A stretch of DNA of 64,000 nucleotides from Nocardia sp. XZ_19_385 (GTDB taxonomy: Bacteria; Actinomycetota; Actinomycetes; Mycobacteriales; Mycobacteriaceae). Under the pieces are notes generated by a model. It was not told the DNA's origin. It was given only the letters and a program-made list of their open reading frames with translations, and did no database searches. Each line of letters starts with the position of its first letter. Position 1 is the first letter of the stretch. Below are positions 27,758-36,736 of this stretch, one piece after another. The stretch lies in assembly GCF_015355755.1 (NCBI RefSeq), contig NZ_JACVEE010000001.1, forward strand, positions 1,860,001 through 1,924,000. The letters are read 5' to 3'. Position numbers and translations under genes: made by a program.

Positions 27758-30091
27758 GTGAAGGAACGAGAAGAATTCGACACCGCGCCGATGCAGACCG
27801 TTGTCGTGGTCGCTGTCGGGGCCGTCACCTCCCAGGGCGACACCGCGAAGGCCCTGTGGGACGGGGTCAGCACCGGCCACGTCGCGATCCGCCCGGTCGA
27901 GCACCTGCCGATGGCCGAGTATCGGACGCGGATCGGCGGCGAGGTCCGCGCACCGGTGCCGCCGTCGCCGATCGCGGCCGCGGTCGGCGGATTCCGCGAT
28001 CGCGCTTTCGATTTCGCGTTCGCTGCCGCCCAGGAGGCGATGGACGCCGCGCACACGCTGGTCTCCGGTGTCGCCCCGGAGCGCCGGGCGATCGTCCTCG
28101 GCACCTGCAACGCCGGGCTGCTCAGCACCATGGAGTGGCTCGGCGACGGTACCGGCAACGGCGCTGCCGCCTTGGCGATGTATGGCCCGCCACAGGCGAT
28201 CGCCGAGTCGCTGGCAGCCGAATTCCAGTGCAAGGGACCGACCTTGACGGTGAACACCGCCTGCGCGGCGGGGGCGAACGCGATCGGGTACGCGGCCGAC
28301 CTGATCGCCTTCGGCCGCGCCGACATCGTGCTGGCGGGCGGCACCGACGCGCTCTCCGACGTGGCCTACGCGGGCTTCAACTCGCTGGGCTCGCTCTCCC
28401 CGACGCCGGCCGCGCCCTATCAGGACAAGCGGACCGGGCTCTCGCTCGGCGAGGGCAGCGGCATGCTCGTGCTGGCGCGCGCCGACCTGGTGGCCGCGGC
28501 CGATATCGAACCCCTTTGCGAGATAAGGGGTTACGGGCTCTCCGCGGACGGCTATCACCCGACCGCACCGCGCCCCGACGGCACCGGCGCCGCCCGCGCG
28601 ATGCGCGCCGCGATGGAGTGGTCGGGCCTGGACGACGACGAGATCGGCTACATCAACAGTCACGGCACCGGTACACCGCGCAACGACAGCGCCGAAGCCA
28701 AGGCGACCCGGCTCGCCCTGCGCGCCGCCGCCGACTCGGTCCCGGTGAGCAGCTCCAAGTCGATGATCGGGCATCTGCTCGGCGCGGCCGGGGCGGTGGA
28801 GGCGATCATCACGGTGGGCGCGCTACGCAACGGCGTCCTGCCCCCGACCGCGAATCTGGTTGTCCCCGATCCCGAGTGCCGGCTCGACCATGTCGCCGTC
28901 GAGCCTCGCATCTGCCAGCCGCGCAACGCGATCTCGAACAATTTCGCCTTCGCCGGCGCGAACGCGAGTGTTGCCTTCGCCGACCGCCCGACCAGTCTCG
29001 TCCGGCCGGCGGCAAAGGCGACCCGCGTGGTGCTGACCGGTGCGGGAGCCGTCGGACCCGCCGGAATCGGCATCGAGGCCGCGCTACGCGCCCTGGCCAC
29101 GGGCCGGGATTGCGCCCGAATCGAGGACGGTATGCGGCTCGGCCGGGTCGACAGCGATCCGGCCGACCACCTGACCCGGCGCGAAGCACGGCGGATGGAT
29201 CGGCTCGGCCTGCTGTCGACCTTCGCCGCGAGCCAGGCTGTGCAGGCCGCCGGGGCCGACCTCATCGCCGACGATCCGACACAGATCGGCGTCGTCTTCG
29301 GGACCGGTCTCGGTCCCATGCAGGCGATGGAGCAGTTCGTCCGGCCGCTGCGCGAAGAGGGCGCGGCCGCGGCGAACCCCGCGGTCTTCCCGAACACCGT
29401 GTACAACGCCGCGGCGGGCAGCGTCGCCACCCTGCTCGGTGCGCTCGGCCCGACCTCGACCGTCACCGCGGGACATGCCGCCGGCGCCAACGCGCTCTGC
29501 TACGGCTACGACCTGGTGTCGGTCGGTCGCGCCACCGCGATCCTGGCCACCGCCGCGGACACGCTCACCGAACTGGTCGCACACGCTTACCGCCGACTCG
29601 GGGTGCCGATGGGGCCACAGGACGCTTTCACCCTCGCGGAGGGCGCCGCGACCGTCGTCCTCGAAAGCATCGACAACGCGCGACGTCGCGGCGCCACCGT
29701 CTACGCCGAGGTGCTCGGGCATGCCTCCGCCGCCGACGCGCTGGGAGTCGGCCGGACCGATCCGCAGGGCTCGGGCAGCGAGCGCGCCATGCGGGCCGCG
29801 ATCGCGAGCGCCGGACTGGCGGTCTCGGACATCGCACAGGTGTGGACCAACGAAATCGGCTGGCAGGCGGTCGACGAACCGGAACAACGGGCACTGGACC
29901 GGATATTCGGTACCGCTGGGCCGCAGCGTGTTTCGGCGAAGCGGGCGCTGGGCGAGCAGATCGGCGTCGGCGGGCTGCTGTCGGCGGCGCTGGCCGCGTT
30001 CCATCCTTCCAGGCCCCGCGACGGCGCGGTGCTGGTGAACAGCTCTTCGCTCGGCGGCACCCATTTCAGCATCGTGCTGGCGCCGAGCTGA
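27758..30091 (+). CDS. Fused ketosynthase pair: active KS plus inactive KS in one polypeptide
   Basis: This 777-residue protein contains two ketosynthase domains. Domain 1 (about 12-410) has the complete catalytic set: C169 in NTACAAGANAIG, H302 in NSHGTGTPRND, and K334/H339 in SSKSMIGHLLGAAG. Domain 2 (about 420-777) keeps the fold but has His573 in the Cys position (TAGHAAGANAL) and no first His. Its loop AKRALGEQIG has Glu733 for the second His. It therefore looks like a KS alpha joined to its KS beta. The start is the GTG at 27758, with AGGAG six bases upstream; open frame upstream of this belongs to another frame of the previous gene. A tandem KS-CLF arrangement is also known from PfaC-type PUFA synthases, but those proteins carry further domains. 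Confidence 0.88.
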   Translation: MKEREEFDTAPMQTVVVVAVGAVTSQGDTAKALWDGVSTGHVAIRPVEHLPMAEYRTRIGGEVRAPVPPSPIAAAVGGFRDRAFDFAFAAAQEAMDAAHTLVSGVAPERRAIVLGTCNAGLLSTMEWLGDGTGNGAAALAMYGPPQAIAESLAAEFQCKGPTLTVNTACAAGANAIGYAADLIAFGRADIVLAGGTDALSDVAYAGFNSLGSLSPTPAAPYQDKRTGLSLGEGSGMLVLARADLVAAADIEPLCEIRGYGLSADGYHPTAPRPDGTGAARAMRAAMEWSGLDDDEIGYINSHGTGTPRNDSAEAKATRLALRAAADSVPVSSSKSMIGHLLGAAGAVEAIITVGALRNGVLPPTANLVVPDPECRLDHVAVEPRICQPRNAISNNFAFAGANASVAFADRPTSLVRPAAKATRVVLTGAGAVGPAGIGIEAALRALATGRDCARIEDGMRLGRVDSDPADHLTRREARRMDRLGLLSTFAASQAVQAAGADLIADDPTQIGVVFGTGLGPMQAMEQFVRPLREEGAAAANPAVFPNTVYNAAAGSVATLLGALGPTSTVTAGHAAGANALCYGYDLVSVGRATAILATAADTLTELVAHAYRRLGVPMGPQDAFTLAEGAATVVLESIDNARRRGATVYAEVLGHASAADALGVGRTDPQGSGSERAMRAAIASAGLAVSDIAQVWTNEIGWQAVDEPEQRALDRIFGTAGPQRVSAKRALGEQIGVGGLLSAALAAFHPSRPRDGAVLVNSSSLGGTHFSIVLAPS

Positions 30092-30124
30092 TCGAGATAC
30101 ACGAGAGACCAAGGACACCACCGC

Positions 30125-31222
30125 ATGGCTACGAACGGATTGTCGGTACACCTGGTAGGCACCGGCAGCTATCTGCACGGCGAACCGATCGACAACAAGC
30201 AGATCGAGGCGCTGGTCGGACCGGTGCCCGGCGACATCCTCGAGGGTATCCAAGTCCTGCAACGGCATTGGATGATCGACCCGGACACCGGCGAGCACCT
30301 GATCACCAATTCGGAGATGGCGGCCCGCGCTGCCGCCCAGGCCCTGGACCGGGCGGGGCTGCGACCCGCCGATGTCGATCTCATCGTGATGTCGACGGCG
30401 AGCCCGGAGTACCAGCTGCCCCCGGCCGTCACCTTCGTCCAGCAGCATCTCGGCATCGCCGAGTGTGCCACCCTCGAAATCCGTTCCGGCTGCGCGGGTT
30501 TCGTGGAAGCAGCCGATATCGCGCGCGGCTACCTGGAGCGTGGCACCTATCGCACCGCGATCGTCGTCGGCTGCGAGGCCATCTCGCCGTTGCTCGTGCC
30601 GCTGTATCGCGGCGTGGACCCGGAGCGGGTGCGCATGCGAGATCGGCTGGTGGCCTACACCTTCGGTGACGGTGCGGGTGCGCTGGTGTTCCGCGCCGAG
30701 GAGTCCGTACCGGGAACTCGGTCCGGGGTGCTCGGATCGGTGCTGGAAACCATGGGCGGTCTGAAGAAGCCGGGCATGCAGGTGATCGGCGGCGCCACGC
30801 ACGCGCCGCTGCACCAGCAGGCGCTGGCCAAGCGGCTGGTGGAACTGAAGGTCGACGTCGTCGAATCCGGAAAGTTCATCCCGCACATGATCACTCGGTC
30901 GCTGAAAACCCTGCTGCGAGCTAGCGACCTGGCGGCCGAGGACATCGCGCTCTGGGTCGTGCCCGAGGGCAATGCGGGCTACATGACCAGCGAGCTCGAG
31001 GCGGCCGGACTGCTCACCGACGAATGGCTCGCGTTGCGGGACAAGGTCTACGAGAACATCGCACGGGTGGGTGCGACCGGGTCGGCCGCGGTGCCACTGG
31101 CGCTGGACGAGGCCGCGACCACCGGGCGCCTGCGCGCCGGCGACAACGTCATGTTGCTCGCCATCGAAACCAGCAAGTGGAAGTACGCCGGCATGACGCT
31201 GGTGTGGAGCGGCGGGCAATGA
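30125..31222 (+). CDS. KAS III (FabH)-like protein with altered active site
   Basis: This 365-residue thiolase-fold protein matches KAS III proteins: EIRSGCAGFVEAADIA with the nucleophile C123, and the C-terminal segment preserved. The other two catalytic residues are changed. His of VPHQAN is Glu281 (VVPEGNAG) and Asn of GNTSAAS is Ala317 (VGATGSAAVP). Loss of His and Asn normally abolishes decarboxylative condensation but can leave acyl transfer, as in KAS III-like acyltransferases. It may load a starter unit, or transfer or release the finished chain. The stop overlaps the hydrolase start (ATGA). Confidence 0.85.
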   Translation: MATNGLSVHLVGTGSYLHGEPIDNKQIEALVGPVPGDILEGIQVLQRHWMIDPDTGEHLITNSEMAARAAAQALDRAGLRPADVDLIVMSTASPEYQLPPAVTFVQQHLGIAECATLEIRSGCAGFVEAADIARGYLERGTYRTAIVVGCEAISPLLVPLYRGVDPERVRMRDRLVAYTFGDGAGALVFRAEESVPGTRSGVLGSVLETMGGLKKPGMQVIGGATHAPLHQQALAKRLVELKVDVVESGKFIPHMITRSLKTLLRASDLAAEDIALWVVPEGNAGYMTSELEAAGLLTDEWLALRDKVYENIARVGATGSAAVPLALDEAATTGRLRAGDNVMLLAIETSKWKYAGMTLVWSGGQ

Positions 31223-31992
31223 TGCTCATCGAGTCGCGGCGTTTCCGGGCCGCCGGGGCCATGCTCAACTACGCCCACATCAGCGACGACGGCCCGGCGC
31301 TCTGCCTGCTGCACGGGCTCGGTGCACGCTGGCAGACGTTCCGGCCGTTCGTGCGCAGTCTCGGCCCGGGCTGGAACATCTACGCGCCCGACCTGCGCGG
31401 GCACGGCCGATCCGATTGGGCGAGCGGGCATTACGCGCTCACCGATTTCGCGGCCGACATCACGGAGTTCCTCACCGAGGTCGTGGCGGAACCGGTGGTG
31501 CTGGTCGGGCATTCGCTGGGCGGCTGGGTCGCCTCGATGGTGGCCGCCACCGTGCCGGAATCGGTGCGCGCCGTGGTCATCGTGGACTCGGCGTTGTATC
31601 AGCTGCGTCAGGAACAGCGCGACGCCATGACCTTCTACGCGAATCCGACCTTCGCGATGCGCTCGATCGCGGTCTCGCTGCGGCTGGCCGACCCGGAGTT
31701 GAAGCAGCGCTGGGTCGAGGGCCGCAATCAGCGCGAGCAGGACCCCGACGAAATGCTGTCGCGGCTCCACTGCCCGGTGCTACTCGTGCAGGGCGACCCG
31801 GCAGCGGGCGCGCTCATGGCAGCAGGGCATGTAGAGCGCGCGATGTCGTTGCTCGACAACGGGACGCACGTCTACGTCCCCGGCGCCGGGCATGCCGTGC
31901 ACGCGGACGCACCGGCCGCCGTCGCCGCCGCGCTGCAGGAATTTCTGGCCGCTCAGGTCGAGAAGACACCGGTGAATGGAGAGATCGGATGA
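31219..31992 (+). CDS. Alpha/beta hydrolase, possible chain-release enzyme
   Basis: This 257-residue protein has the classic nucleophile elbow GHSLGG (Ser near residue 97), the oxyanion segment LHGLGAR, a strand-7 Asp in VQGDPAAG, and the catalytic His in GAGHAVHAD. The ATG at 31219 overlaps the stop of the KAS III-like gene; the longer upstream frame is in that gene. In a cluster with no thioesterase it is a good candidate for hydrolysing or cyclising the chain off the ACP, which is inference from position. Epoxide or ester hydrolysis cannot be excluded. Confidence 0.87.
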   Translation: MMLIESRRFRAAGAMLNYAHISDDGPALCLLHGLGARWQTFRPFVRSLGPGWNIYAPDLRGHGRSDWASGHYALTDFAADITEFLTEVVAEPVVLVGHSLGGWVASMVAATVPESVRAVVIVDSALYQLRQEQRDAMTFYANPTFAMRSIAVSLRLADPELKQRWVEGRNQREQDPDEMLSRLHCPVLLVQGDPAAGALMAAGHVERAMSLLDNGTHVYVPGAGHAVHADAPAAVAAALQEFLAAQVEKTPVNGEIG

Positions 31993-33659
31993 CCCAAGTG
32001 CTCGCCCAGGAAACCACCTGGGTGAAATGCCCGGCCTGCTCGGAATATCAGTACCGGCGCCGACTGGAACGCAACCTCCAGGTCTGCACGGCATGTGGCC
32101 ACCACCTGCGGATCGGCGCGGCCGGGCGGCTGGCCCTGCTGCTCGACGAAGGTTCTTGGGCCCCAGGCGAATACGACGACATCGAGACCCGCGACGTGCT
32201 CGCTTTCCGGGACCGCAAGAGCTACCTGAAGCGGCTCGACGAGGCGCGCGATCGAACCGGCGGGTCGGACGCCGCGATCTTCGGTGCCGGAAGCCTCGGC
32301 GGACATCGGCTCGTAGTGGCGGCCATGGAATTCGGCTTCATGGGCGGTTCGATGGGCAGCGCGGTCGGCGAGGTCATCACCAGGGCAGCCGAACACGCAC
32401 TGGCCGAACGACTTCCGCTGCTGCTGGTGTGCGCGTCGGGCGGGGCCCGGATGCAGGAGGGCAGCATCTCGCTGATGCAGATGGCCAAGACCAGCCAGGC
32501 CATCGCCCGTATGCACGAGGACGGGCTGCTGGTGCTCTGCCTGCTGACCGACCCGACCTTCGGCGGCGTCACCGCCTCCTACGCCATGCTCGGGGACGTG
32601 CTGGTGGCCGAGCCGGGCGCGTTGATCGGGTTCGCCGGACCCAACGTGATCCGGGAAACCATCAACGAGGATCTGCCGCCGCGCTTCCAGACCGCCGAAT
32701 TCCTGCTGGAGTGCGGCATGCTCGACGCGGTCGTCCCCCGCGCGCAGCTGCGCTCGTTCTTCACCAAAGTGCTTGCCGCGCATACGGTCGGCACGACGGT
32801 CGACCTGACCCCCGAACCGACGACGATCACCGACCCCGAGGCGATCGCGGCCCGGCCCGCGGAGGCGATCGTCAAGCTGGCCCGCGCACGGGAGCGCCCG
32901 ACGACGCTGAGTTTCGCGGCCGTCGCGTTCGATTCCTTCCTGGAACTGCGCGGCGACCGGATGTTCGGCGACAGCGCCGCCCTGGTCGGCGGTCCGGCCA
33001 CCCTCGCCGGTCGGCGAGTCATGCTGATCGGCCACGAGAAAGGCAGCGACACCAAGGAATCCATCGCCCGCAACTTCGGCATGCCGGAACCGGAGGGCTA
33101 CCGCAAGGCCTTACGGCTGATGCACCATGCGGCGAAGTTCGGCATGCCGATCGTGACCCTGATCGATACGCCCGGCGCGTATCCCGGAATCGGCGCCGAG
33201 GAACGCGGGCAAGCCGGCGCCATCGCCCGGGCGATCATGGAATCGAGCCGGTTGCCGGTGCCGATCGTCGCGGTGGTCACCGGGGAGGGCGGCAGTGGTG
33301 GTGCGCTGGCGCTGGGCGTGGCCGACCGGGTGCTGATGTTCGAACACGCCTATTACTCGGTGATCAGCCCGGAAGGCTGCGCCGCGATTCTGTGGGGCGA
33401 CCGTAGCGCGTCGGCAGCCGCCGCGCAGGCGCTGAAACTGACCGCCCCGGAACTGCTGCGGCTCGGCGTCGTGGACGGCGTCATCCCGGAATCGGTGCCC
33501 GCCGACATCATTTCCGCGGCCGCCGGGCTGCGCGGCGCGGTGGCGCACGCGCTCACCGAACTGTCCGCGCTGCCCGGTCCCGACCTCGTCGAGGCGCGGT
33601 ACCGCAAGTTTCGCCAATTCGGCTCGAACACCACCCCGATGATCGGAGAACAGTCATGA
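31989..33659 (+). CDS. accDA: Fused acetyl-CoA carboxylase carboxyltransferase (AccD-AccA)
   Basis: This 556-residue protein joins both subunits of the bacterial-type carboxyltransferase. The N-terminal AccD part has the zinc ribbon (Cys14, Cys17, Cys33, Cys36: CPAC and CTAC) and ASGGARMQEGSISLMQMAKTS. The C-terminal AccA part, from about residue 290, has ELRGDRMFGD, IDTPGAYPGIGAEERGQ and GEGGSGGALALG. It transfers the carboxyl group from biotin to acetyl-CoA, giving malonyl-CoA. Actinobacteria normally use AccA3/AccD-type enzymes instead, so this E. coli-like set is probably dedicated to the cluster. Start ATG 31989 overlaps the hydrolase stop. Confidence 0.95.
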   Translation: MTQVLAQETTWVKCPACSEYQYRRRLERNLQVCTACGHHLRIGAAGRLALLLDEGSWAPGEYDDIETRDVLAFRDRKSYLKRLDEARDRTGGSDAAIFGAGSLGGHRLVVAAMEFGFMGGSMGSAVGEVITRAAEHALAERLPLLLVCASGGARMQEGSISLMQMAKTSQAIARMHEDGLLVLCLLTDPTFGGVTASYAMLGDVLVAEPGALIGFAGPNVIRETINEDLPPRFQTAEFLLECGMLDAVVPRAQLRSFFTKVLAAHTVGTTVDLTPEPTTITDPEAIAARPAEAIVKLARARERPTTLSFAAVAFDSFLELRGDRMFGDSAALVGGPATLAGRRVMLIGHEKGSDTKESIARNFGMPEPEGYRKALRLMHHAAKFGMPIVTLIDTPGAYPGIGAEERGQAGAIARAIMESSRLPVPIVAVVTGEGGSGGALALGVADRVLMFEHAYYSVISPEGCAAILWGDRSASAAAAQALKLTAPELLRLGVVDGVIPESVPADIISAAAGLRGAVAHALTELSALPGPDLVEARYRKFRQFGSNTTPMIGEQS

Positions 33660-34153
33660 CCGCCTTCCGCCAGCCCGACCACAACACCCACCTCGACACC
33701 TCGCTCACCCACATGATGCGGGAGGTGCGGGCGATCGTGGCCGACCTCGACCGGCAACCACGCCGCCTGCGGGTGCGCGCGGGCGAATACAACGTCGACA
33801 TCGAGTGGGCCGACAGCGTCGAGATCGTCAACACCCGCCATGACCAGCTCACCTTGGCGGTCCCCGCGCTCGACGAGGAAGCGACGACGACCTTCGCGAT
33901 CGAATCGCCGCTGGTCGGGCACTTCTATCGCGCGATCGAGCCCGGCGCCGATCCGTTCGTCTCGCCCGGCGACTACGTCGAGGAGGGCCAGGTCGTCGCG
34001 ATCGTGGAGGCGATGAAGCTGATGAATCAGATCACCGCGCCGTGCGCAGGCAGGGTCGTGGAGGTGCTGCCCACCGATGGCGCGGTGGTCGAATTCGGCC
34101 AGCGGCTGGTCGTTTTCGAACCGGCCGAGTCCACGATGGAGATGGCGTCGTGA
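33656..34153 (+). CDS. accB: Biotin carboxyl carrier protein
   Basis: This 165-residue protein has the biotinyl domain at its C-terminal end, with the biotinylated lysine in the canonical EAMKLMN (K121) and preceding SPLVGHFYRA and VEEGQVVAIV. The N-terminal half is a helix plus a Pro/Val-rich linker as in AccB. It carries the carboxyl group between AccC and the AccDA fusion. ATGA overlaps on both sides link it tightly to accDA and accC. No biotin ligase is nearby; the housekeeping BirA would have to act on it. Confidence 0.95.
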   Translation: MTAFRQPDHNTHLDTSLTHMMREVRAIVADLDRQPRRLRVRAGEYNVDIEWADSVEIVNTRHDQLTLAVPALDEEATTTFAIESPLVGHFYRAIEPGADPFVSPGDYVEEGQVVAIVEAMKLMNQITAPCAGRVVEVLPTDGAVVEFGQRLVVFEPAESTMEMAS

Positions 34154-35502
34154 CCGAGATCAAGACGGTCCTGGTGGCCAATCGCGGCGAGATCGCGCTG
34201 CGCGTCGTGCGCGCCTGCCGGGAACTCGGATTGCGCAGTGTGGTGGTGTATTCGACCGCCGACGCCGACTCGATTCCGGTGCGGATGGCCGACGACGCGG
34301 TGTGCATCGGGCCGCCCGAACCCGGCCGCAGCTATCTGAATATTCCGAATGTCATCGGCGCGGCCTTGCGTACCGGCGCCGACGCGATCCACCCGGGATA
34401 CGGATTCCTTTCGGAAAACCCCGATTTCGCCGCGGTGTGCGCCGAGGAGGGCCTGGTCTTCGTGGGGCCCTCCTCGGAGGTGATGTCGAGTCTTGCCGAC
34501 AAGGCGGTGACCCGGGCGCTCATGAGTGCGGCGGGATTGCCGTTGCTGCCCGGCACCCAGGCGGCGCTGCGCAATGCGGAGGAGGCCGAGCGGATCGCCG
34601 GTGAAGTCGGCTATCCGGTGATCCTCAAGGCGGTAGCGGGGGGTGGCGGACGCGGCATGCGTGTCGTGCGTGAGCCCGGTGAACTCGCCGAGGCCTACAG
34701 CCGGACCCAAGCCGAGGCGAGCCTGGCCTTCGGCGACGGCGGGCTGTACCTGGAGCGCTACCTCGAAGGTGCGCGCCACATCGAGGTGCAGATTCTCGCC
34801 GACCGCTTCGGCAATGTCGTGCACCTCGGGGAACGGGACTGCTCGGTCCAGCGCCGCCATCAGAAACTGCTCGAGGAATCGCCGTCACCGGCGTTGAACG
34901 ACGAGCAGCGCGCCGCGATCGGGGCGGCCGCGGTGGCCGGTGCCCGCTCGGTCGGGTATGAGGGGGCCGGGACGATGGAGTTCCTGCTCGACCGCGACGG
35001 CGGGTTCTGGTTCATGGAGATGAACGCGCGCCTGCAGGTCGAGCATCCGGTGACCGAGATGGTGTCGGGGGTGGACCTGGTCGCCGAGCAGCTGCGGATC
35101 GCCCAGGGTGAGCCGTTGCGAATTCGGCAGTCCGACATCGTCTTACGCGGTCACGCCATCGAATGCCGGATCAACGCGGAGAATCCCGAGCGGGATTTCG
35201 CTCCGTCCACGGGCCGGATCGCGCGCTATCGACCGCCCGCGGGCCCGTGGGTGCGGGTCGACAGCCACCTCGAGGAGGGCATGTCGGTCTCGCCGTACTA
35301 CGACGCACTGCTGGCCAAGGTGATCGTCTGGGCCGACGATCGGCTCGGCGCGATCGAGCGCATGCGCCGGGCGCTCGACGAACTCGTGCTGGAAGGTCCG
35401 GGCCTGACCACCTGCGCGGCCTTTCATCGCGACGCGATCCTGTCGAACCCCGAATTCCGCTCGGGCAACTTCGATCTCGACCTCGTGCACACCATCCACT
35501 GA
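34150..35502 (+). CDS. accC: Biotin carboxylase
   Basis: This 450-residue protein catalyses ATP-dependent carboxylation of biotin on AccB. It begins with [20 protein letters not shown] and has the ATP-grasp glycine loop [14 protein letters not shown]. It also has [20 protein letters not shown], and the metal/biotin segment [16 protein letters not shown]. Length is that of free-standing AccC, without a fused BCCP as in actinobacterial AccA3. GTG 34150 overlaps the accB stop by four bases. It completes a dedicated malonyl-CoA supply for the cluster. Confidence 0.95.
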   Translation: MTEIKTVLVANRGEIALRVVRACRELGLRSVVVYSTADADSIPVRMADDAVCIGPPEPGRSYLNIPNVIGAALRTGADAIHPGYGFLSENPDFAAVCAEEGLVFVGPSSEVMSSLADKAVTRALMSAAGLPLLPGTQAALRNAEEAERIAGEVGYPVILKAVAGGGGRGMRVVREPGELAEAYSRTQAEASLAFGDGGLYLERYLEGARHIEVQILADRFGNVVHLGERDCSVQRRHQKLLEESPSPALNDEQRAAIGAAAVAGARSVGYEGAGTMEFLLDRDGGFWFMEMNARLQVEHPVTEMVSGVDLVAEQLRIAQGEPLRIRQSDIVLRGHAIECRINAENPERDFAPSTGRIARYRPPAGPWVRVDSHLEEGMSVSPYYDALLAKVIVWADDRLGAIERMRRALDELVLEGPGLTTCAAFHRDAILSNPEFRSGNFDLDLVHTIH

Positions 35503-35527
35503 GCCATACTGAGTATCGGGAGTTCCC

Positions 35528-36727
35528 ATGACGACATCGAATGGACGAGTCATCATCCTCGGCGGCGGGATCGGCGGGCTCTGTGCCAGCATCGCCTTCC
35601 GGAAAGTCGGCATCGACGCCACCGTCTACGAACAAGCGCCCGCCTTCGGCACCGTCGGTGCCTCCCTGCAGGTGTGGGTCAAGGGCATGAAGGCGTTCGC
35701 CGAACTGGGCCTGGCCGACGAGATCCGCCGGCGCGGCGCGGAAGTGCACCGGCAGCAGTTCTTCAATCAGCACGGGACCCCGCTCTATCACGCGCGGCTG
35801 GCCGAGTTCGCCCGCAAGCACAACGCGCCGATGCCGGTGATGATCAGGCGTTCGGAGGTGATCGAGACGCTGGCCGGGTCCGCCGATCTCGGGCCGGTCG
35901 AATTCAATCATCGTGCGACGGCGGTCGAGCAGGACGCCACCGGCGTCACCGTGACCTTCGCGAACGGCCGTCAGGAGCGTGCCGACCTGCTCGTGGCGGC
36001 CGACGGGATCAATTCGCGCACCCGGCAGGCGATCTTCCCCGAAGTCGAAATCCTCACCGCCAATTACCGCATCGTGCACGCGGTGGCCGAGCACGAGCCG
36101 CCGTGCGGGCCGAACAATTTCACGCTGTTCTTCGGCCGGGGCACCCGCATCGCGATCAAGGACTGCGGCAGCAACCACATCTTCTGGGCCGCGGCGCTGC
36201 GCGACCCCACGGTCTCGATCGACGAACCGAACGAACTCGTCAAAGACGATCTGCGGGACCGCTTCGGGGTCTTTCCGCAGCCGGTGCAGGATCTCATCGC
36301 CGCTACCCCGCCCGCCGCGATGCTGCACCACGACGTCCGTGCCCTCGGCCCCATGCCGTCCTGGAGCCGGGACCGGATCGTCTTCCTGGGCGACGCCGCG
36401 CATGCCGTGACGCCGAATCTGGGGCGCGGCGCCAGCGAGGCCATCGTCGACGCGATCGTGCTCGCGCGCCGGATCGTGCCGATCGATCTGCGCGATCGGA
36501 CCGCCCTGGCCACCGCGCTCGCCGACTACGAGGCGGTCCGGCGTCCGGAAAGCACTGCCTTGCAGCAGGAGTCGTGGCGGATCGGCACGGTCTCCTCGTG
36601 GCGCGGTTTCGCGATGACCAAGGCCCGGGATCTGATGATGAAGACGATCGTGGGGCACAAGCAGGTCGCCAAGATCGAGGGGGAATTCCAGATCGAGGTC
36701 CCGTCGCTACTGCCCGCCGTCGTCTGA
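35528..36727 (+). CDS. FAD-dependent monooxygenase (PHBH-like)
   Basis: This 399-residue flavoprotein has the GGGIGGL dinucleotide fold at residues 12-18, the DG motif in VAADGINSRTR, and GDAAHAVTPNLGRGASEA near residue 290, all typical of single-component aromatic or polyketide hydroxylases. It is the last enzyme gene before the exporter, and would hydroxylate or epoxidise the released or ACP-bound product. ATG 35528 follows 25 bp after accC. No reductase partner is expected because this class uses NAD(P)H directly. Confidence 0.9.
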   Translation: MTTSNGRVIILGGGIGGLCASIAFRKVGIDATVYEQAPAFGTVGASLQVWVKGMKAFAELGLADEIRRRGAEVHRQQFFNQHGTPLYHARLAEFARKHNAPMPVMIRRSEVIETLAGSADLGPVEFNHRATAVEQDATGVTVTFANGRQERADLLVAADGINSRTRQAIFPEVEILTANYRIVHAVAEHEPPCGPNNFTLFFGRGTRIAIKDCGSNHIFWAAALRDPTVSIDEPNELVKDDLRDRFGVFPQPVQDLIAATPPAAMLHHDVRALGPMPSWSRDRIVFLGDAAHAVTPNLGRGASEAIVDAIVLARRIVPIDLRDRTALATALADYEAVRRPESTALQQESWRIGTVSSWRGFAMTKARDLMMKTIVGHKQVAKIEGEFQIEVPSLLPAVV

Positions 36728-36736
36728 GGGGACACG

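Larger units (their letters stand above)
20934..36727. other. Biosynthetic gene cluster: reducing type II polyketide/fatty-acid-like pathway
   Basis: The span from the PadR regulator to the flavin monooxygenase holds malonyl transacylase, ketoreductase, ACP, two hotdog dehydratase-like proteins, two ketosynthase/inactive-ketosynthase pairs (one of them fused), a KAS III relative, a hydrolase and a four-part acetyl-CoA carboxylase. From 23075 to 38511 the plus-strand genes are separated by at most 33 bp, many overlapping by four bases, so they form one transcription unit that probably continues through the exporter and two-component genes to 40333. No enoyl reductase, aromatase, cyclase or phosphopantetheinyl transferase is present. 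The predicted product is a partly reduced acyl chain with double bonds; this is inference. Confidence 0.85.

Noticed and set aside
27856..30669. 937-codon plus-strand frame across the fused ketosynthase
   Set aside because: The translation is Arg/Gly-rich and without domains; it is another frame of the KS-KS fusion and the KAS III-like gene.
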